Source: Chitinophaga flava (GTDB lineage Bacteria > Bacteroidota > Bacteroidia > Chitinophagales > Chitinophagaceae). From it: a DNA stretch of 64,000 bases. Location: positions 1,054,001 to 1,118,000 of the forward strand of contig NZ_QFFJ01000001.1 of NCBI RefSeq assembly GCF_003308995.1. Direction: 5' to 3'. Within the stretch, counting starts at the first letter, position 1, and each line of letters begins with the position of its first letter. Positions 61,817-64,000 of the stretch are shown piece by piece. Under the pieces are notes generated by a model. It did not search any database and was not told where the DNA came from. It was given only the letters and a program-made list of their open reading frames with translations. Made by a program: the position numbers and the translations under genes.

Positions 61817-61852
61817 GCTCAGGAGTGCTGGTACCACTCCTGGGCTTTTTTT
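61817..61852 (+). terminator. Antisense-strand terminator-like hairpin upstream of susC (second locus)
   Basis: CAGGAGTG (61820-61827) pairs with CACTCCTG (61835-61842), extended by GC/GC, and is followed by seven T residues (61846-61852) on the plus strand. Genes here run on the minus strand. It lies 79 bp upstream of the susC start, like its counterpart at 50842. Confidence 0.5.
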
Positions 61853-61865
61853 ATGAGAAGGCTTT

Positions 61866-62858
61866 TTATTTTTTCATATCACGGGAATTTGCCTGGTTCT
61901 TTTCCAGTATGATGCTGTTTCCTTTGATCTCATAGTGGGCATCCAGCGACTTCTCCAGCATCTCCAGTATAGCAGCGAGGTGCATACCTGTAAAATCTGC
62001 TTTCAGGAAATAATGGGCCAGAGAAGTATCACTGACAGCGATATCTACTGCAAATCTTTCGTTGAGTGCCTGGATAATCGTGTATACTTCTACGTTATCA
62101 AAGTTCAGGTGACTACCTTCCCAGATACTGGGTGTAGTCAGTGAAAGACTGTCTCTGACGATACGGCTGCCATCATAGGTAATACGTTGTGCCGGTTGCA
62201 AAACGGCTGTCGTTTTTTCTGTTGCCGGATCTTCCACCGCCACTTTACCGGTAATAACGGTCACCTCTGTACGATTACCCTGCATCTTTACACTGAAGCT
62301 GGTGCCCAACACGCGTGTTGTCAGCTCTCCAGCTTCCACTGTAAAAGGCAGGGAAGACCGGGTGGCCACGTCGAAGAATACCTCTCCGGTCATGGATACA
62401 CGACGATGTTTGCTGCCAAAATCATCGGCATACAACAAACGTGCGCCTGGCTTGAGCCATACAATGGTACCGTCAGACAACTGATACTGCCGGATGTTGG
62501 TGGATGTGTTGGAAATTGCCTGCATAGGAGGTTGACCAGCAGGAGTACCGCGATCTTTGGAAAACCAGTAGTAACCGGCTCCCCACAGTACGAGCACCAC
62601 AGCGGCGGCTTGCAGTACACGGTACAATACTTTCAGGTGTTTTCCGGGTACGGACGGCTGGCCCGTTTGCTGCAAAACCTGGTCCAGCATCCGCTGCCCC
62701 AGGGCGGTCTGCTCTTCCGCCGACAGCTCCTGCAACGGATCTGCAGCTCCTTCAAAAGAGGCATACCATTGCTGTATCTGCAAGGCTTCTGCATCGGTAC
62801 ATTGCCCATCCAGGTATTTCCGGATCAGTTCTGGTGGTGGAATATTGATTTCTTTCAT
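61866..62858 (-). CDS. FecR-family anti-sigma factor (second locus)
   Basis: The 330-aa protein starts MKEINIPPPELIRKYLDGQC. A cytosolic domain is followed by one transmembrane helix (VLQAAAVVLVLWGAGYYWF, about 79-97). The FecR domain follows (QLSDGTIVWLKPGARLLYAD, VSMTGEVFFDVATRSSLPF), then a C-terminal part with IIQALNERFAVDIAVSD and SLDAHYEIKGNSIILE. It restrains the adjacent ECF sigma factor and receives the signal from the SusC STN domain. The upstream GTG/ATG alternatives lack support. Confidence 0.92.
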   Translation of the reverse strand: MKEINIPPPELIRKYLDGQCTDAEALQIQQWYASFEGAADPLQELSAEEQTALGQRMLDQVLQQTGQPSVPGKHLKVLYRVLQAAAVVLVLWGAGYYWFSKDRGTPAGQPPMQAISNTSTNIRQYQLSDGTIVWLKPGARLLYADDFGSKHRRVSMTGEVFFDVATRSSLPFTVEAGELTTRVLGTSFSVKMQGNRTEVTVITGKVAVEDPATEKTTAVLQPAQRITYDGSRIVRDSLSLTTPSIWEGSHLNFDNVEVYTIIQALNERFAVDIAVSDTSLAHYFLKADFTGMHLAAILEMLEKSLDAHYEIKGNSIILEKNQANSRDMKK

Positions 62859-62968
62859 AACGTTTACAGGTACACGTACTATCATACATGCCCTTATAGA
62901 GATAGACAGGTAAGTAAGAAAGAACCCTGAGTGCTGACGAAAATATTTTTTTTAAGGAGAAAAAACAA

Positions 62969-63538
62969 TTACAGAAAAAGGCTTACAAGGGCATCTTTCA
63001 ACTGCCCTTTTAGTATCTTCAAAGCCTTTGTGAGATGGCTTTCTACTGTTTTCTCAGAGATCTGCATCCGTGCAGCAATCTCTCTGTTAGGAATATGTTG
63101 TTGCCGGCTCATCAGATATACTTCCCGGCATTTGGAGGGGAGTCTGGCTACCTGTCTGGCGAGCAATCCGGATAGGTCGTTGCTGTTGATAGCTTCTTCC
63201 ATGGAATGATCTTGTTCGGTAGCGGTGGCTTTCAATTGTTCACGGTATCTTTTGCGTACATCTTCTTTTTCAAAATGATTCAGCACCTGATTGCGGATCG
63301 AAGTATACAGATAAGCCTGCAAGGATACATTAACCTGTAATAGCGAACGGTTCATCCACAAACCGGTGAACAGGTCCTGTATCATCTCTTCCGCCAGCTC
63401 TCTGGATTTCACCCGCCTAGAAGCAGCCGTATAAAGCCCCCGCCAATAACGCTGATAGATCTCTACAAAAGCAGCAGTACTTTCTTCCCTGAGAAGCGCT
63501 AACAACTCATCATCTGTATATCGCTCCATTTTCCCCAT
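62969..63538 (-). CDS. ECF RNA polymerase sigma-70 factor (second locus)
   Basis: The 189-aa protein has region 2 (FVEIYQRYWRGLYTAASRRV and ELAEEMIQDLFTGLWMNR, about 24-64). Region 4 has an HTH, LPSKCREVYLMSRQQHIPNR, then EIAARMQISEKTVESHLTKA (about 133-172). It is the first gene of the second minus-strand SusC/D locus, 110 bp upstream of fecR. An alternative start at Met4 (63529) is possible. Unlike the first locus, its 3' end is not inside a palindromic repeat. Confidence 0.92.
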   Translation of the reverse strand: MGKMERYTDDELLALLREESTAAFVEIYQRYWRGLYTAASRRVKSRELAEEMIQDLFTGLWMNRSLLQVNVSLQAYLYTSIRNQVLNHFEKEDVRKRYREQLKATATEQDHSMEEAINSNDLSGLLARQVARLPSKCREVYLMSRQQHIPNREIAARMQISEKTVESHLTKALKILKGQLKDALVSLFL

Positions 63539-63722
63539 ATTTCACTATTAAAATCCCGGTTGGTATGTTTTGGTTGTGCAAACAAAATAGGGAAAATTAG
63601 CAATTAATTCACCCCACACTTTTGGGGTATATCATTAACAACAGCCATCATGGCCCAACCAAACAGAAACAAGTGAAAATTGCGTCAGAAAACAACAAAA
63701 TGATACCGGCATCATCCACAAT

Positions 63723-63747
63723 CCCAGGGCTGAAGCCCTGGGCTATA
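63723..63747. repeat. Dispersed palindromic repeat, copy 5
   Basis: CCCAGGGCTGAAGCCCTGGG followed by CTATA, paired with the inverted, truncated copy 6 six bases away. Confidence 0.9.
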
Positions 63748-63753
63748 ATCGTA

Positions 63754-63772
63754 TATAGCCCAGGGCTTCAGC
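63754..63772. repeat. Dispersed palindromic repeat, copy 6 (truncated)
   Basis: TATAGCCCAGGGCTTCAGC is kept; the final CCTGGG is lost. Confidence 0.85.
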
Positions 63773-63862
63773 ACATAATAGTCCTAAAAGCAAACATCTC
63801 TCAAAACCCCAAAGCCAATACCCCACCTTAAACCCAAACACACCGTCTTAGATCACAACAAA

Positions 63863-63887
63863 TATAGCCCAGGGCTTCAGCCCTGGG
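63863..63887. repeat. Dispersed palindromic repeat, copy 7
   Basis: TATAGCCCAGGGCTTCAGCC plus CTGGG. It ends one base before the TGA stop of the minus-strand DinB-type gene (63889-63891). Confidence 0.9.
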
Positions 63888-63888
63888 A

Positions 63889-64000
63889 TCACGGTAAATA
63901 CGGACGCAACAACGCAGCAATAAAAGTAAGATGATGATTATCATGCTCTGCAACAAAGTACAGGAAATCGGCCAGCGAAAGTTCCTGTCCCAATCGGGGA
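63889..64000 (-). CDS. DinB-family protein, partial (C-terminal end only)
   Basis: The minus strand reads open from the window edge and ends at the TGA complementary to 63889-63891. The visible 36 residues include SLADFLYFVAEHDNHHLTFI, the C-terminal helix of DinB_2-type proteins with the HDxHH metal histidines. The stop codon is adjacent to repeat copy 7. The N-terminal part lies outside the window. Confidence 0.6.
   Translation of the reverse strand, partial: PRLGQELSLADFLYFVAEHDNHHLTFIAALLRPYLP

Larger units (their letters stand above)
63539..63888. other. Non-coding gap with three palindromic repeat copies
   Basis: The 350 bp between the sigma gene start and the partial DinB-type gene contain no convincing coding frame. 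They hold the upstream region of the sigma gene (63539-63650), repeat copies 5-7 and an A/C-rich stretch between copies 6 and 7 in which I see nothing further. Confidence 0.7.

Noticed and set aside
63622..63831. 69-codon open frame on the plus strand
   Set aside because: It runs through three palindromic repeat copies and low-complexity sequence with no start context or conserved pattern.
1..64000. tRNA, rRNA, transposase or phage integrase genes
   Set aside because: None could be recognised on either strand.

Overview
The window looks like chromosome from a Bacteroidota bacterium of the Chitinophaga type. The signs are two ECF sigma/FecR/SusC/SusD loci, lipoproteins and outer-membrane barrels, weak or absent Shine-Dalgarno sequences, TAnnTTTG-like promoter boxes, a GH29 fucosidase and a DUF1080 protein. 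The species call is inference from family content, not from a marker gene. No rRNA or tRNA gene was seen.

Layout. Positions 1-11,800 hold unrelated housekeeping and accessory genes: a HIBADH-type reductase, an APH(6)-type kinase, AraC-type regulators, a siderophore-interacting protein, a GNAT, a nucleotidyltransferase with a metallophosphoesterase, a GlxA-type regulator divergent from a DHFR-like reductase, a DUF1080 protein, a DinB protein and a polysaccharide deacetylase. Positions 11,929-24,806 are a complete, visibly AT-rich type I-B CRISPR-Cas locus (cas6-cas8b-cas7-cas5-cas3-cas4-cas1-cas2). It is followed by a 207-bp leader and an array of 50 repeats and 49 spacers, four of which are duplicates. 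An orphan lanthipeptide-like precursor and a C-terminally truncated winged-helix protein lie beyond the array. Positions 26,100-39,000 are mixed metabolic and envelope genes: FMN reductase, GH29, MscS channel, a MocR regulator divergent from a PNPOx-like protein, SDR, GntP permease and a Tat-exported phospholipase C. Positions 39,041-52,821 are one minus-strand SusC/D locus carrying a PQQ-type sugar dehydrogenase fused to cytochrome c, a nucleoside-type MFS transporter and two Gfo/Idh/MocA oxidoreductases. A P1B-4 metal ATPase follows, and a second, enzyme-poor sigma/FecR/SusC/SusD/lipoprotein locus ends near 63,538.

Most interesting observation. The 329-bp gap between cas6 and cas8b contains, on the minus strand, what looks like a degenerate one-spacer CRISPR unit. 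It consists of the 3' half of a repeat, a 19-nt pseudo-spacer and the 5' half of a repeat. The first 15 nt of the pseudo-spacer match a site 105 nt away upstream of cas8b, with a single mismatch at position 6, the position that is flipped out in type I crRNAs. This is the expected design of a CreA/CreR-type crRNA-like regulator that directs Cascade to a promoter, either of a toxin (CreTA) or of the cas operon itself.

Other structure. A dispersed palindromic repeat (core CCCAGGGCTGAAGCCCTGGG) occurs seven times between 52,076 and 63,887 and supplies the last codons and stop of two genes. Both SusC loci carry an intrinsic-terminator-like hairpin on the antisense strand about 80-90 bp upstream of susC, which suggests cis-antisense sRNAs. 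Several long perfect inverted repeats lie between genes.
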